Origin: Paramecium tetraurelia
Taxonomy: Eukaryota; Ciliophora; Oligohymenophorea; Peniculida; Parameciidae
Direction of reading: 5' to 3'
Assembly: GCF_000165425.1 (NCBI RefSeq)
Contig: NW_001799533.1
Location: 358,463 to 422,462, forward strand
Length of the DNA stretch: 64,000 nucleotides
Position numbers and translations under genes: made by a program. This document shows, piece after piece, positions 63,958 to 64,000 of the stretch. The number at the start of each line of letters is the position of its first letter. The stretch's first letter is position 1. Under the pieces are notes generated by a model. That model was not told where the DNA came from. It did not search any database and was given only the letters and a program-made list of their open reading frames with translations.

Positions 63958-64000
63958 TTTCTCATCCTATAAAAAGAATTACTACTTTTTATAAGTCAGC

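Overview
This window is a piece of a ciliate macronuclear chromosome, almost certainly Paramecium and most like the P. aurelia group. TAA and TAG are used throughout as glutamine codons and only TGA stops translation. Genes carry many tiny introns (about 20-33 nt, mostly GTA...TAG, mode about 25 nt). Intergenic DNA is very AT-rich and usually short (14 to a few hundred bp). Standard-code ORF calls are therefore nearly all fragments or shadows. The gene models here were read by hand with the ciliate code. Most were checked by asking whether exon length minus introns is a multiple of three and whether family motifs run across the splices. No rRNA, tRNA, CRISPR array or transposon was recognised.

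Layout. 1-8.6 kb: helical and Gln-rich proteins of unknown function, U1 snRNP-C (SNRPC) and a small coiled-coil protein. 8.7-15.9 kb: a 1,094-aa coiled-coil protein, a small basic protein, UFD1, a coiled-coil protein, a decayed gene with in-frame TGA codons, and the GPI-anchor enzyme PIG-L. 16-25.7 kb: a coiled-coil protein, an unresolved locus, a protein with an MLKL/HeLo-like N-terminal helical bundle, an RIIa-guanylate kinase fusion, a CFAP96-like ciliary protein, Sm D2, a predicted N-myristoylated AGC kinase, and a gene-poor stretch. 25.8-34 kb: a degenerate kinesin, a Pro/Gln-rich coiled-coil protein, a Rab GTPase, a copine and a predicted secreted protein. 34.3-43.1 kb: an M1 aminopeptidase, a SHIPPO/STPGR-repeat ciliary protein, an STK32/YANK-like AGC kinase, a RING-finger polyQ protein, ribosomal protein eL31 and a small unknown. 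43.2-51 kb: bifunctional DHFR-TS, a Tousled-like kinase, a Pumilio protein, an unknown basic protein and an UNC93-like transporter. 51-64 kb: a 1,522-aa Glu/Gln/Asn/Asp-rich protein, the WDR75/UTP17 ribosome-biogenesis protein, an S11 D-Ala-D-Ala-carboxypeptidase-like protein, a helical/TPR-like protein, a DUF1295 membrane protein and a CRAL-TRIO (Sec14-like) protein at the right edge.

The gene set is a normal mixture of housekeeping (splicing, translation, ER, nucleotide synthesis), signalling and ciliary genes, with no operon logic. Points most worth a second look: the S11 penicillin-binding-protein-like gene in a ciliate, only 14 bp from a divergent neighbour; the RIIa-guanylate kinase fusion; the MLKL/HeLo-like bundle; the kinesin with an altered P-loop; recurrent introns that appear to start GTG; and a gene relic with three in-frame TGA codons.
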